Shown here: positions 35,862 to 47,639 of the stretch, piece after piece | Layout: each line of letters opens with the position of its first letter | How positions within the stretch are numbered: position 1 is the first letter of the stretch | Position numbers and translations under genes: made by a program | Assembly: GCA_023213395.1 (NCBI GenBank) | Contig: CM041465.1 | Coordinates: 90,837,741 to 90,901,740 of the forward strand | Length of the DNA stretch: 64,000 nt | Source: Cycas panzhihuaensis | Taxonomy: Eukaryota; Cycadophyta | Direction: 5' to 3' | Notes under the pieces: model-generated | Told to the model about the DNA's origin: nothing | The model's database searches: none | Seen by the model: the letters and a program-made list of their open reading frames with translations, nothing else

Positions 35862-36182
35862 GTGCTAGCTATTAACCTTTGTGTGCAAGATGCTTACTCC
35901 TACCAATGGAATGTATGCTGCCTACATTGGCCAATGGGATTCCATGAGAGAGGCCTTTGTTGTGTATTTAAACCCCAATGAAATCTGGACATGTCATTAT
36001 TACGTATTGAGATCTTATATAAAGAGCATATTGTGGTATGACTTTGGTGTCCACTCAATGCTTATTTTGTGTATCTTGTTCTTGTCAAGAAAGGAGAGTC
36101 GGTTGGTTGGTTTGATATTCTCATATTGTATCCTTTGTGCTCCTTAAATATTTGTGGTGAATATCAGGATAGAATTGTCCCA
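35862..36182 (+). repeat. Gyp-A 5' LTR, right piece
   Basis: It resumes with target copy GTGCT (35862-35866) and follows the 3' LTR through GGGATTCCATGAGAGAGG to the end TTGTCCCA at 36182. The primer-binding site lies two bases further on. Confidence 0.88.
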
Positions 36183-36184
36183 AA

Positions 36185-36200
36185 TGGTATTAGAGCTCGG
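36185..36200 (+). promoter_or_regulatory. Gyp-A primer-binding site
   Basis: TGGTATTAGAGCTCGG matches the 3' end complement of initiator tRNA-Met (TGGTATCAGAGC) with one C-to-T change and lies just after the LTR. Confidence 0.82.
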
Positions 36201-37599
36201 CTCGAAAGTCTTATCTGCAGCAACAAAGTGAAAAATAAGTGAACGTGAAGACAAAAGCAAGGTAAAGGAAGCGAAAGTTTTAGCAACCCGGCAAGAAAAT
36301 TTTGTTTCCCCCCTTTTGGTGATATTTTACAACCCTCTCCTTTTAAAAAATTCTATCTCTGCACTATTTTACTGTCCTTCTGTAGAGTTCTAAGAAGAAA
36401 CCCTGTTTCAGGGGTTTTGAAATATCCACAAGAAGCTATTATTTCTAGCCAAGTGTGCTTAGGAATAAGCCAACACATGAAGTGAGGTGGTTTATTTGCC
36501 AATTCTCAGGCTTTAGATAGCACCTACATACGGAATTGAGCCTCCACATACCCTCAGGTATATTGGAGGACCCCTATAACTTTTCTTTCCACAACCTAGA
36601 CTAAAACAATTGATTGCTTGTAACTCTATAGTGCACTGGTTAGTGGTTAGTGCCAGGAATCTACCCTCCATGAACACCTTTGACATGAATAACACGGTTA
36701 CTGGTATGGTAACCCTTTGTAGTTAGTGCTATGAGATATTGGGCCAGTTGCTATTAATGAATGAGAAGTTTATAGGAGGGCCTATAGACTAAGCAAGCCC
36801 TGAGTCGAAAGTTTGTCCAAACACTAGTTGGCTAAACCCTACTTTGGGTTTGCAAAAATTGTTGCAAAAAAAAAAGAAAAGATTCTCTCATTAACAGAGT
36901 ATAAAGAAGAAAGAAAGTTGTTGCAGTCAAAACATTGTATATCATAAAAATAACAAACTTGGCAAATCTATTCAAAACTGCTATTCATAGATTTCCTCTA
37001 ATCAGGCCCTTTAGTAGTAGATTCTAAAAACCCTCATCATCAAATTTTATTTATTAAAAAAGAGAGAGAGAGAGAAAAAAAGACGAAATTAGAAAAAAAC
37101 TACTTGCGGGCTCACACCTCCACAAGGCCACTTCTGCATATCTTATTTTTTTGCGGACAAAACCTTTACTAGAGGTCTGTGTGTAAAATATATTAAAAAG
37201 AAAAAAACCCACAAGTTTAATTTTACTCTTATTCATTTACCTCATTTTAACGAGTGTGTCGTGCTCATCATTTTTCACTAGGGTAGTTTTAACCATTATT
37301 TTTTAGGACAAATGACATACGGGCACTGAATGGGGCCCACAACTGAATTTTCACACATAATTTCACCTACATCATTTTGACGAGCCTATGGCACTCATCT
37401 TAGTGCACTAAGTGAAATTATTATAAATTTTTGGTGGTTAATAGGTTATAGACCCCTTCCTTCCTACATGACTCCCTAATTCTTTAGGCCCATTCTGTCC
37501 ATTTAATTCCCCCTTTCTTTCACAACCCCTTAATCCCTCCTCTTTGAATCCCTTTCTTTTCTTTTTTCCTTTTCTCAATAGCTTATACCTGTTCATACA
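36201..37599 (+). other. Gyp-A leader, non-coding
   Basis: About 1.4 kb with no recognised frame. It holds an A-rich run near 36868 and a short (GA)n at 37061-37074. Such long leaders between primer site and gag are common in plant LTR elements. Confidence 0.6.
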
Positions 37600-38028
37600 A
37601 TGGCTCCTACTCGGGCATATTGGCTCTTAGCGTTGGATACTCAATTTAACACTTTGAGTGACAATTTCACTAAGCTATCGCATGAGATTGGGAAGTAATC
37701 GACATAGATATCCAGTGCGCCATCCTCCTCAAACTCATTTGGCAGTTCATCTCCACCTCCTACACCCTCGCCATGACAACAACCATTCCACCATAAAATC
37801 ACAATATTGACGTTTGACTTAGATCTCAACAAGGACATCGTGTGGAGTTGGGTCAACAAGTTAGAGTCACACTTCTCTCTTAACCCTATATCACCCAATG
37901 ATAACTTAATCTTTGTCTCTATTCATCTTAAAGGCAAGGCACATCATTGGTTCTGTTAGTGGGAATGGGAGAACCTGACATCAAACATTGGCCCTCGTTT
38001 GCAAGAACTTCTTCAAACAATATGAAGA
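37600..38028 (+). pseudogene. Gyp-A gag, N-terminal part
   Basis: The ATG at 37600 starts MAPTRAYWLLALDTQFNTL, a typical plant gypsy gag opening. Further on, WVNKLESHFSLN and FVSIHLKGKAHHWF are the conserved capsid blocks around the family W-x-x-K-L-E and H-L-x-G-x-A-x-x-W signatures. Gag would assemble the particle. A TAA at 37698-37700 and other stops break it, and the gene is cut in the capsid region by LTR-D, whose target copy GAAGA is at 38024-38028. The frame resumes after LTR-D at 51222. Confidence 0.82.
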
Positions 38029-38420
38029 TGTTGGGTAATGTTAACCCATGTGAATATTAATTTCATGTAATTACCCTTTTGACGGGCACTATGGGATCAT
38101 AGTGTGCACACTTCTTCATGTAATAAGTCATTGGTTGATCAAGTGGCTCCTAGATTGTGATTGGATAGCTAGGTGGTGATACGTACTAGAAATATATATT
38201 GGTTTGGCATAATGCAATTGGAACTGATTATCTCCCACAAGTATATTGTGTTGTGTGTTTGTACATATTATTATTTTATTTGTTCTCCTGCATGTCTTTA
38301 ATATTTCATAGTTTTGTATGATCCTGGACTTGTTATTGGGCCTTTATTTTTAACAAGTGGTATTAGAACTAGGGTTTTAGTTCTGTGAGATCCAGGTCTA
38401 TTAAAGCAAGGTGTTTAACA
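38029..38420 (+). repeat. LTR-D 5' LTR
   Basis: It begins TGTTGGGTAATGTTAACC and ends GGTGTTTAACA. It carries an extra segment of about 24 bases near 38092-38115 that is missing from the other copy. A primer-site-like sequence lies inside it at 38357-38370. Confidence 0.85.
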
Positions 38421-38422
38421 AG

Positions 38423-38440
38423 TGGTATCAGAATCTTGGT
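38423..38440 (+). promoter_or_regulatory. LTR-D primer-binding site
   Basis: TGGTATCAGAATCTTGG follows the 5' LTR after two bases and has the first nine bases of the tRNA-iMet complement. A related site, TGGTATTAGAACTAGGG, sits 65 bases upstream inside the LTR. Confidence 0.6.
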
Positions 38441-39760
38441 TCAAGTTTGTTTTGACCCCAATTAGGCTGTAAGACTATGAGTGTGTTCACTTGTCAAGGG
38501 TTTATTTTAAACTTGTTTGTGACCAGTGAGGGGGTAGTCTGTCTATTTGTTAGAGGGCGTTCTGTTGCAGGTTGTGGATGGTTTCAAACCATAATTTTGC
38601 AGGGCATCTAGAGCATGTTGGTGCCTATGTGTGAAAATCTAGTTGGAGCATAGGTGTTGTGGTTATCTCGAATTCCACAAAGGTTTGTTGCATGTTTAAT
38701 TCATTTTTAGACTAGTTATTTGCATGTTTTGTTAGTATACATGTAGATGTTACACGTAAGTCCAAGAGCAGGACTTTAGATACATCCTTGATCACCCTGT
38801 GAAGCTGGTGATGTGGCAGGTGGGCCATAGTTTCCTTTGTCACATGATGAGCTGCTTGTGATTGATGAGAAGGGTTTTGCGGTCTGTGTTGGTGTAGCAG
38901 ACAGATTGGTTCATTTTGAGAATATTGGGATGCTGGGGCTATAAGATGCAGAGCTTGCTGATTGATTAGAACTTGTGCATGTGAAGATTATGCTGGCCAA
39001 CAATCATGTGTTCAACGAGGGTTTGTAGTTTCGTTGGGATTTGTTAAGTGCCACCCCATCAGTAAGTTGAGTCTTGATTGTTTGCCATTGCATGTGATTA
39101 TGTAGCATGTTTTTTGTATGGGAATCTCCATATTGCAGGAGGAGAACTTGCTGATATTGTTATTGATTGGTTGATGAGATCCCATGAGTGCATGTTGCAT
39201 GGAGGGTGTGATATGCTTTGATTACTGGCTTCAAATTAATTTCTTACTGTTTAGCAAATTATGAGAAGGATGTAGCGTCTATGTTGAAAAAATTGAACCC
39301 TGTTTATGACTGCAACGATGGTATTTTGGCATTGGGCAGGTTGGTTGCCTGTTTGAAGAAAATTGGTAGCTCGTTGAAATAATTTGGTGTTGTTGGGCAT
39401 CAATATTGTGTGTATCTCTATTTGTTGGTGTTGTACATTGTTGTTCAGTGAAGTTTCTGGTGTTGGGCACTTAATTTGTGAGTTGGCCAACTTTGCCAGA
39501 TTTTTGGGTAGATTTGTGAGTGTTTGGGTCCATATCAGTGATCATATCTCTTTGTTGGGCATGTATTTTGCAAATTTGGCATTGTATTTTGCAAATTTGA
39601 CATTGTTGTTGGATCCACGGTATCTGAAAATGTTAGTTTTGGTTTTTACAGATCAAAAATCCATTAAAAAATGGTCCATGGGCATCAAATTTACCTTTGC
39701 GACTTGTATGCAGCCCGTGGAGTGAAACAACAAACTATTTTTAAAATTTTTTGATATTCT
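38441..39760 (+). other. LTR-D internal region, left part
   Basis: No coding region recognised. TG-rich stretches such as repeated GTTGGGCA units (39330-39600) are present. The last five bases (ATTCT, 39756-39760) are the target copy of Gyp-E. Confidence 0.6.
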
Positions 39761-40572
39761 TGTTGGAGTCAAAAGTGATCCAGTGGCTGTGTGAGGACCA
39801 GAGGTAGGTCAGATAACCCGAGTTGTGCAGTGCGGATCAGACGGAGGTACGCACGAGGCAAAACGGCAGAAAAACAAGCATTCTGGGTACGTATGACAGG
39901 TGCGTACTTGGAACGGGCACGTATGACGTAAACGCATCAACAAGTGAACAGTAATCAAGCAACAAGCAGACGCATGACTCCAGGGGACCAGTGAAGACCT
40001 GTTGAGGTGCTGCACGACGCATTTTAGACGTACGGACCCAAAGGATTAATTAATTAAGGCTAAACAAAGTGATTAAGTGAAGAGGTACACATGACTGAAG
40101 AAGGGTACTTATGACAGTCATAACCCTTCACCAAAAGGTACCAAAGATGAGTACTTAAGGAATGCGCATGATTCACGGTTAGGGTGAGAGCCGGGATATC
40201 ACGGCACGCAAGGTGCGAAGCGATCGCATGACGGTACGATTGGAGCATCACCGTATGATAAGCACCATCCGGTACGCATTGTAAGAAAGGCGTATCTGTC
40301 TTTGGAATGCTCAGGAATGCATTCCAACCTCTATGTAAATGAATTGCTGACTTAATAAAAGGAAGAGTTATGTGGAAATTGGTGTATGCTTGGTGTTGTG
40401 ATGATGATTTGCTGAGTATGTATTGATTTCTGCATCACTGTACCATTCTGTGAATTATATATGGAATGTATGTGAATGACCATGTTGACAGTATCCTGAA
40501 ACTAGACTATAGCACTGTGTAACCTTGACAAGTGCAGTGATTCCACAAGGGCGTGGAATCTCCAAGTCAACA
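39761..40572 (+). repeat. Gyp-E 5' LTR
   Basis: It runs from TGTTGGAGTCAAAAGTGATC to CCAAGTCAACA. The first two thirds contain many copies of a GTACGCATGA-like motif; AATAAAAGG near 40355 could act as a polyadenylation signal. The last 250 bases are almost identical to the 3' copy. Confidence 0.95.
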
Positions 40573-40713
40573 TTGGTTCCGTTGCCTACGTCCGTTGAGG
40601 AGGGACAGGGCCTAGGGGTTTGAAAGGAAAAGAATGTGTAAAGGGCAGAGGACCCTGGCTGCCGTCGTGATGGCGGGCTATAACTAAGCCACCGGCAGCC
40701 AGGGGACCTTCCA

Positions 40714-42584
40714 ATGCCACCTAAGAGGCCTTCAAGGTCGGAAGAGCCACAGAAGGATACTTCACCCAAGGAAAAGGAAACCAACAGACAAAGGGCGCTA
40801 AGATGGTCAAAAGAAGCAAAACTCAGAAGGGCGAGGAGGTTAAGTTCGCAAAACAACGAGACTAAGGGACAGTCCGTTGAAGGATCTGAGGCAAGTGGAG
40901 CCCAGACACCTTAGGAAGAGGAAACCCATGGCGAACGCATGGTATTGACACCACCTATCGAGATGATTTGTTTAGCCCGGAGATTGAAGGGAAGCCAAAA
41001 GTGGATAAAAAACATGAAGAGATCCTAACAGAGGGAAGTATACCAGTGGAGGACAGCCCGAAGGACCTAGGTGACAGCGATAAGAAGGCGGAGCAAGGTC
41101 CCTCGGCATATTGGGAAAACAAGCTAACGAGACAGCTTTTTGAAGATTCGACAGAAAGGGGATCTGATCAATCTTACATTACGGTAACACCATTGACTAT
41201 ACAAGTTCCAGGTGTAGTGGAACCTATACACATAAAAACTCCATTCAAAAATCCGCTATTTGGGAAAGATAGTACAGCGGTAGTTACTCCCAGTGTATCC
41301 CCAAAGGACGGAGGAGGGGAAAGATCACCATTAGGTGGGGGACAGTTGCAATCTCCCAAAATGGACGATTACAGAGACTTTGGGAAACTAATTTTTAATG
41401 ATACTTCAGACGCAGCAGAGCATGTGTATCTATTTCAGAACCTCATTGATGTCAAAAAGATTATAGACGAAGATGAAATCAAAGCACGCTTCGCCTGTAC
41501 ATTGAGAGGAGTACCCTTGGCATGGTACAAGGAAACAAACAAGAATGAGCCATGGGTGAAGATTAAGAAAGCGTTTGAAGAGAGATTTCAAAAGTTTCGC
41601 AGTAATGAAGCCGTGGAAATCGCACTGCGAGAGATCAGGCAGAGGCCGGGGGAATCTGTCCTAACTTACATTAGCCGAATGAAAATTATAGCAACGAGCA
41701 TGATCAATGAGACGATAGCGGATCATAATATGAAGAATTACTTCGTAAGAGGGCTGAATGAGAAGTTGTGAGCTATGATGCATGCTCATCCATTAAAGTC
41801 ATTCAAGAATGCTCAGGATCTGGCATTAGATTTTGAGATGGAAATGGATGCCCAAGTAGGAGGACAAGATTCCTTGCTGTTAAGATTATAAGATGAGATT
41901 AGAGAGCTGAAACAAAACCAATACAACCGACCCTTCTACTAGGTAGGGGTAGCAGAAGAGGAATCGGAATTGGAGGCACTAAGAAAAGAGGTAGCAAGAT
42001 TGAAAATCAGAAATAACCGGGAAGAAGAAGAGATGCCCAAGAAGAAAGAGCACACTGGAAGGGTAACCAAGTGGTGCCACATCTGTGAGGAAAACTCACA
42101 TACCACCCGGGAATGTGATTTGAATTTAAAAAACAGTGCGACGCACCAACAGGAGAAGTGGTGCCACATATGTGAGGTTGACACACATACAACCAAGGAT
42201 TGTTTCTACAATCCCAGGGGGAAAGCATTCAGAGGTCGAGGTCGGGGAAGAGGCAACCCACCTCGAAATGTGTATACAACGAGGGGCGCACCAGAACCCT
42301 CGAGGAAGAAACAACCGATGGGGAGATGCCTCATCTGTCTACAGTTCGGGCACTGGAAGTCCGAATGCCCAATGAAGCAAGAATACGAACAGAAGCCGTT
42401 CGTATGCAGTAACTGTGGCCCAAGCGACCACAAAACAGAGGATTGTAAGGGTAAAGCCAAAGCGACTAACCTGATGACAATCGTGCCAGAAACCAAGAAT
42501 GTGAAATTACAGAACAAACAGAAAGAGAAATTGGATGAAGGATATCCAAATCCACCAACAGAAATGGATCGAAACAAGTGTTAG
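40714..42584 (+). pseudogene. Gyp-E gag with four CCHC knuckles
   Basis: The start codon at 40714 opens a basic N-terminus (MPPKRPSRSEEPQK). After one TAG (40912) and a frameshift near 40960 the frame 40968-42584 is shared throughout and broken only by TGA (41770), TAA (41889) and TAG (41940), each one transition from Arg or Gln. The capsid has FACTLRGVPLAWYKETN and ALREIRQRPGESVLTYISRM. Four knuckles follow, all C-x2-C-x4-H-x4-C: CHICEENSHTTREC, CHICEVDTHTTKDC, CLICLQFGHWKSEC and CSNCGPSDHKTEDC, with an RGRGRGRG segment between the second and third. Gag would package element RNA. Confidence 0.88.
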
Positions 42585-42589
42585 ATGGT

Positions 42590-43215
42590 TTAGTCCGGGA
42601 GGAGAATATACTACCAATGGGTAAACCGGAAACAAAATATGTTTATGTTCGGAAAAATAAACAAAAAGAGCAAGAAAAACTACCGGAAGAACTTACGACA
42701 AAACCCCAAATGGTGCAAATGGAAGAGTTGTTTAAAGGATTACCGGTAAGATATTCCCGAATGTTGCTATTGATGGAAAATCTAGTGAAAGCGATTCTGA
42801 TTAACTATTCCTGTCTCAAGTTATTGATTGGATCAAAGGAGGAGTGTTACAAAAAGGAATTACCAAGAGTTTGAAACAAATTATACCATCGTTCGACATG
42901 GATCCAATGGTAACCATGTCAGTCTTGGGAGAAACATTCCCACGAGTAATTGTGGATGGAGGCGCAGCAATAAATGTGTTACCAGCTGCAACATGGCGTA
43001 AATTGGGAAGCCCAAAGTTGGAAGCAGTGACTTATTCGCTGAAGTTGGCTAATGAACTATTGGTACGACCCATGGGTAGATTGGCCAATATCAAAGTAGA
43101 CGTGGCAGAGATAGTGGTAAGAATTGACTTCACAATTGTGGAAACGGAGAAAGGAGCCACACCCTACCCTAAGACTACTAGGAAGGCCACAGCTATACAA
43201 AACACAATGCCTTGA
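42590..43215 (+). pseudogene. Gyp-E protease
   Basis: A frameshift near 42580 separates this from gag. The frame 42844-43215 contains RVIVDGGAAINVLPAATWRK, the aspartic-protease active site as D-G-G, the same variant as in Gyp-B, and then VRPMGRLANIKVDVAE. The protease would release the mature proteins. The C-terminal block of the domain continues past a TGA at 43213-43215 in broken frames. Confidence 0.8.
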
Positions 43216-43699
43216 ATTGGGAAAAGGTAACCTTCACTCTATCGGACAACAACAACAAAGTGGTACTACCAATCTTTGGGAAGAAGTTCGATTGAAGTAA
43301 TTCCGGATGAAGGATCCAAAGACTACGGTAACAAGCGACCGACATTTTCTTCCATTGGGGAAGAACATATCTTCCACATGGCGTAGGACCCACCACACCA
43401 AATAACCACCAAAGATGAAGAACCAGCGGATCTCAAGAAATATACAACTCTTGGATGACGAACACGGTATGAGGTTCGTGGATTCGGCTTCGGGATGCAT
43501 ATGAAGTAAACTCCTCTTCTCACGGATGTAATTTGTTATCTAAATGTGTATCTGTAAACATTGATAATAATTTAAATTCTTTTGAATATATCTCGACTAA
43601 CGATCATTTGGAAATTGGTAACAACCTAGACCAACCAACCCTTAGCTTACCTAGTAATTTTCGTAGTTTTTCTAGTTAGTAGTAACCACGATATCCCAT

Positions 43700-44560
43700 C
43701 TACTTCAGTGGGTCCCGAGGTAGATTCCCTACCCCCTTATTACAACCTGAGAAAGGAAGTAATATCCCTTCCTCTTCTTCCTTAGAGGTACACCCACCCA
43801 GCCATAAATCTCTTCCAACCATTGGCGCCAAAACTGGGGAAATAGAAGGAGGATTGCTGGTAAGTACTTCTAGCGAGTCTGGTCTAGGGAGTAAAATCAT
43901 TATTCCGGAAAAAACAAACTATCAAATCTATATTGGGGATTATGTTAAACCATTCTATGGGGAACAGTTATATGGGACTACCCATTTAACACACTGCGTT
44001 GAGTATTGGATAGATTAGGGAAATTGGGATAAAACCCAATGGCTGCAAGACTTAATCCTAACCCTACGAGGGAAAGCTTGGTACTGGTACTTAGCTCACC
44101 AACATACTCTTAGGAATTGGCAAGATTTGCAAACGATGTTTCGAATACGATTCGATCATCCAAACCAACTAACTATTCCAATATTCTACGTAGGTTATAA
44201 CCCTAGAAAACACATACAGGTGTGTAAACAAAAATGGAAATCCTTGAGTATACCTAAGCAGAATTGGTCTAACTACTTCTACCACACCTTGGGGAAAGTA
44301 GCAAAAGACTGGTTCCTGGGAAGGGAGTAAAACCTAGATATAACTTGGGGAAACCTAAGGGAATCTTTTATAAAAACCTTTAGGCATACTTCGGAAAACC
44401 AAGAAATAAACAAAATCAGAAACACATCGAATAATGAGCATCAAACTAGAACAAAGATTTAATGGATCGGAAACAAAGAGAATCCATACATAGTGAAGAA
44501 GAAGAAATTGTGAATTATCCTGCGAGTTTACGTAATTCACCGTTGGAGAAAGAAAAGTAG
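43700..44560 (+). pseudogene. Gag-like module between Gyp-E protease and reverse transcriptase
   Basis: This stretch is not part of any protease or reverse transcriptase I know. It reads WDKTQWLQDLILTLRGKAWY followed by WQDLQTMFRIRFDHP (44026-44165), then KQNWSNYFYHTLGKVAKDWF and TWGNLRESFIKTFRH (44257-44390). Both pairs show the retrotransposon gag pattern (L-x-G-x-A-x-x-W, then W-x-x-L-x-x-x-F-x-x-x-F). It may be two successive capsid-like repeats. Gyp-B has only about 650 bases between protease and reverse transcriptase, against about 1.4 kb here, so the module is an addition to Gyp-E or a loss from Gyp-B. Two TAG/TAA stops interrupt it. Confidence 0.6.
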
Positions 44561-44598
44561 AAGATGCCCCAGGGCACAAAACCGAAAATGTAGAAGAT

Positions 44599-46080
44599 GT
44601 GGGTATAACGAAGTTGAAAACAACAGAAATTAATGTTGGTAGTTCAGAAAATCTTAAGTTTATTCGAATTGGAAACTATTGGGATTCCCAAACGGTAGCA
44701 GAAGCTCAACAATTATTTGAAGAATTCCGTGATGTGTTCACGTGGTCGTATAAAGACCTGAAAGGTATTCCTCCGGAGATAGGAATGCATCATATTGACC
44801 TAGTAGAGGACGCTAAACCGGTAAAACAACGACCATACCGGATGAATCCAAAATACAAAGAAAAAGTAAAAGCAGAACTTGATAAAATGTTGGAAGCAGG
44901 GTATATATACGAAATCGACTACAGTGACTGGGTGAGCCCTGTAGTAGTGGTTCCCAAGAAAAATGGGAAAATTAGGTATGCATGTGGATTACAGACAAAT
45001 TGAATAAAGTGACGAAAAAAGATCCATTTCCGTTACCTTTCACGGAAGATATTTTGGAAGCAGTTGGAGGAAATGAAATCTATTTATTCACAGACGGATT
45101 TAGTGGATACAATCAAGTGCAGATTGCCTCGGAAGATCAGGCAAAGACAACATTCGTAACAGAATAGGGTACGTATGCCTATAAGGTAATGCCATTCGGT
45201 CTTACGAATGCACCAAATGACATTTCGGTAATTGTGATTAATATTTTTCGTAAATTTATTGGAGAAAAAGTTGCTGTATTCTTAGACGATTGGACATTGT
45301 ATGGGTTAATGAAAAATCATATGGAAAACTTGAGAGAAATGTTGCAAACCTGTCGGGAAAATAAACTCTCTCAATTCAGAAAAGTGTACATTTCTGGTAC
45401 CCTTTGGAAACCTCTTGGGGCATATAGTCAGCAAAGAAGGATTGCTGACGGATCCAGCAAAAGTGTCTGCCATTTTACACTTTTCGACACCGAGTACGAG
45501 GAAGCAGCTGAAAGGTTTTTTGGGTTTGACAGGATATTATAGAAAATTCATCAGAGGATATGCATATATATCTGGACCTCTGGAAGAGTTGCTCAAAAAG
45601 AATATTGAATGGATATGGACAGACGATCAACAACGAGCATTCGAAACACTAAAACAGGCCATTGTAGCAGCGCCTATACTGCGATTCCCAAATTGGAAGA
45701 AAACTTTTCACGTACATGTGGATGCGTCACAATACGCTATTAGATGCGTATTGGCACAACCCAGTGATGATAAAACGGATCATCCAATTTATTTTGCCAG
45801 TCGGAAACTTACGAGAGCTGAGCAGAATTATACGACGACGGAAAGGGAAGCACTCGGCATGGTTTATGCATTACAAAAGCTTCGACATTATCTGTTATCC
45901 AATCCATTCCTGTTTTTCGTCGACCACCAAGCCTTGATGTATCTAGTAAATAAACCCATTATGCGAGGAAGCATCAGCAGATGGCTAATGTTGTTTCAAG
46001 AATTCTCATTCAAAATCATTGTGAAACCTGGCAAAGCACACATCATTCCAGATCAACTATCGAGAATCAAAAACGGAGAA
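44599..46080 (+). pseudogene. Gyp-E reverse transcriptase and RNase H
   Basis: The linker INVGSSENLKFIRIGNYW leads into MNPKYKEKVKAELDKML and WVSPVVVVPKKNGK. A frameshift near 44985 moves the frame until about 45405, where it shifts back, so the catalytic VFLDDW (45276-45293) is in the alternative frame; a TAG at 45165-45167 replaces the Trp before GTYAYKVMPFGL. From 45415 the main frame is open for 330 codons: GFLGLTGYYRKFIRGYA, then RNase H with HVHVDAS, TTTEREALGMVYAL and FFVDHQALMYLVNKP, all catalytic acids kept. Just two indels and one stop separate this from a continuous frame. Confidence 0.9.
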
Positions 46081-47397
46081 AGCCACGGGGATACGGATGA
46101 TTTTCCAGACGCACTCTATTCAAAGATAGATGCAGTTCTAGCAGACTGGTATGAGGGAATACCAGAGTACCTAGCGACCGGTGAAGTGCCAGCAGAGTTA
46201 GATCGTACGGGGAAAAGAAATTTCATCAGAAAAGCGGAGCCGTATCAGCTTATCAGCGGTGAGTTGTACAAATTGGGGCCGGATGACATATTGCGATGTT
46301 GTGTTCGACAACATGAGACAAACCAGATCATGTCTCAGGCACATGAAGGAGTAGCAGGTGGCCACATGGAAAAATTGGCCACATGGCGAAAAATCTTGAC
46401 GTCGTGATTCTGGTGGCCATCAATGTTCAAATATGTCAAAAAATGGATTCAAGCATGCGATTATTGCCAACGCGTGGGGAAACCTAATCGATAGGATTTC
46501 CACCCGTTGCATCCCATACTACCTTTGGCACCGTTCGAAAGATGGGGACTCGACTTTGTGGGGCCAATCAAACCAGCAGCGCGGAGATCGAAAGCTCGAT
46601 ACATTCTGGTGGCAACCGATTATACGACAAAATGGGTGGAAGCACGCGCATTGAGAAAAGCCGATGCAGAAAGCACAGCAAGATTTCTGTATGAGGTGAT
46701 AATCACGCGATTTGGATGCCCTTTGGAGATCGTCAGTGACCAAGGTGCCCACTTCCTCAACCAAACGATTGAAACATTGACAACTGCCTTCATGATTAGC
46801 CATCGGAAATCAACTCCTTACTATCCAAGAGCCAATGGTCAAGCAGAGAGCTCAAACAAGATAATCGAAAACTGTTTGCGAAAGATATGCGACATCGGCA
46901 GATCGGATTGGGCCAAGAAGTTACCCTCCGTACTATGGGCCTTTCATACGACATACAAAAGATCAGTTGGACAGACCCCATTCCAGCTTGTATATGGCAC
47001 GGAAGCCATTCTTCCGACCGAGTTCGAGATACCCAGCTTACGAGTGGCAATACAATGTCGATTAGACGACCTCTAGTCCTTGGAACGACGACTGGAAGAT
47101 TTAATACGGTTGGAAGAGAAACGACACCTAGCAAACTGGTTGCAACATATAGAAAAGCGGCGACAAAAAGCATGGCATGATCGCCATCTGCGGAAACCAC
47201 AATTCAACGAAGGTGATCAAGTATTGCTGTACAACAACAAGTTCAAAATGCACCCCGGGAAACTCAAGATGCGATGGTTGGGACCATACATCGCGGAAAG
47301 AATTTTCGAGAATGGATCGGTGCAGCTTCGAGAAATCGACGGACCTCTGCTACTAACACGGGTAAATTGTAGCAGACTCAAGCCTTACATTGAGTAG
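46081..47397 (+). pseudogene. Gyp-E integrase
   Basis: The zinc site is complete (QAHEGVAGGHME, then CDYCQRVGK near 46457-46480). The core keeps all three catalytic acids: Asp in GLDFVGP (46552-46554), Asp in SDQGAHF (46738-46740) and Glu in NGQAESSNK (46846-46848), with the standard 35-residue gap. The C-terminal part (47080-47397) carries FNEGDQVLLYNNKFKMHPGK and KMRWLGPYIAERIFENGSVQ, the GPY/F module, and ends at TAG 47395-47397. There is no chromodomain. Stops at 46405 (TGA), 46492 (TAG) and 47074 (TAG) are its only visible defects. Confidence 0.92.
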
Positions 47398-47639
47398 CCC
47401 AGCTTACCAGCAGGATTAGTTGGTTGTACCATATCGTATTGCATGATGTTGAGGCAACCAACTGCCTTGATACCGAGCCATGATCCAGTTCGGTATGGAT
47501 ACAAAAATAGGAAAAAAAATTGGAAAAAATAAAAAAATAACCGTAACTCATTACTGATATAAGTAACAGCAGCATAATCTGAGAAAAATCAGAGGAAAAT
47601 TCATCGGCATACAAGCAAATTACGATTATGCGTGCGAAA

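Noticed and set aside
42206-42577. 123-codon minus-strand open frame over the Gyp-E knuckles
   Set aside because: Antisense shadow of the Cys/Arg-rich gag; no independent support.
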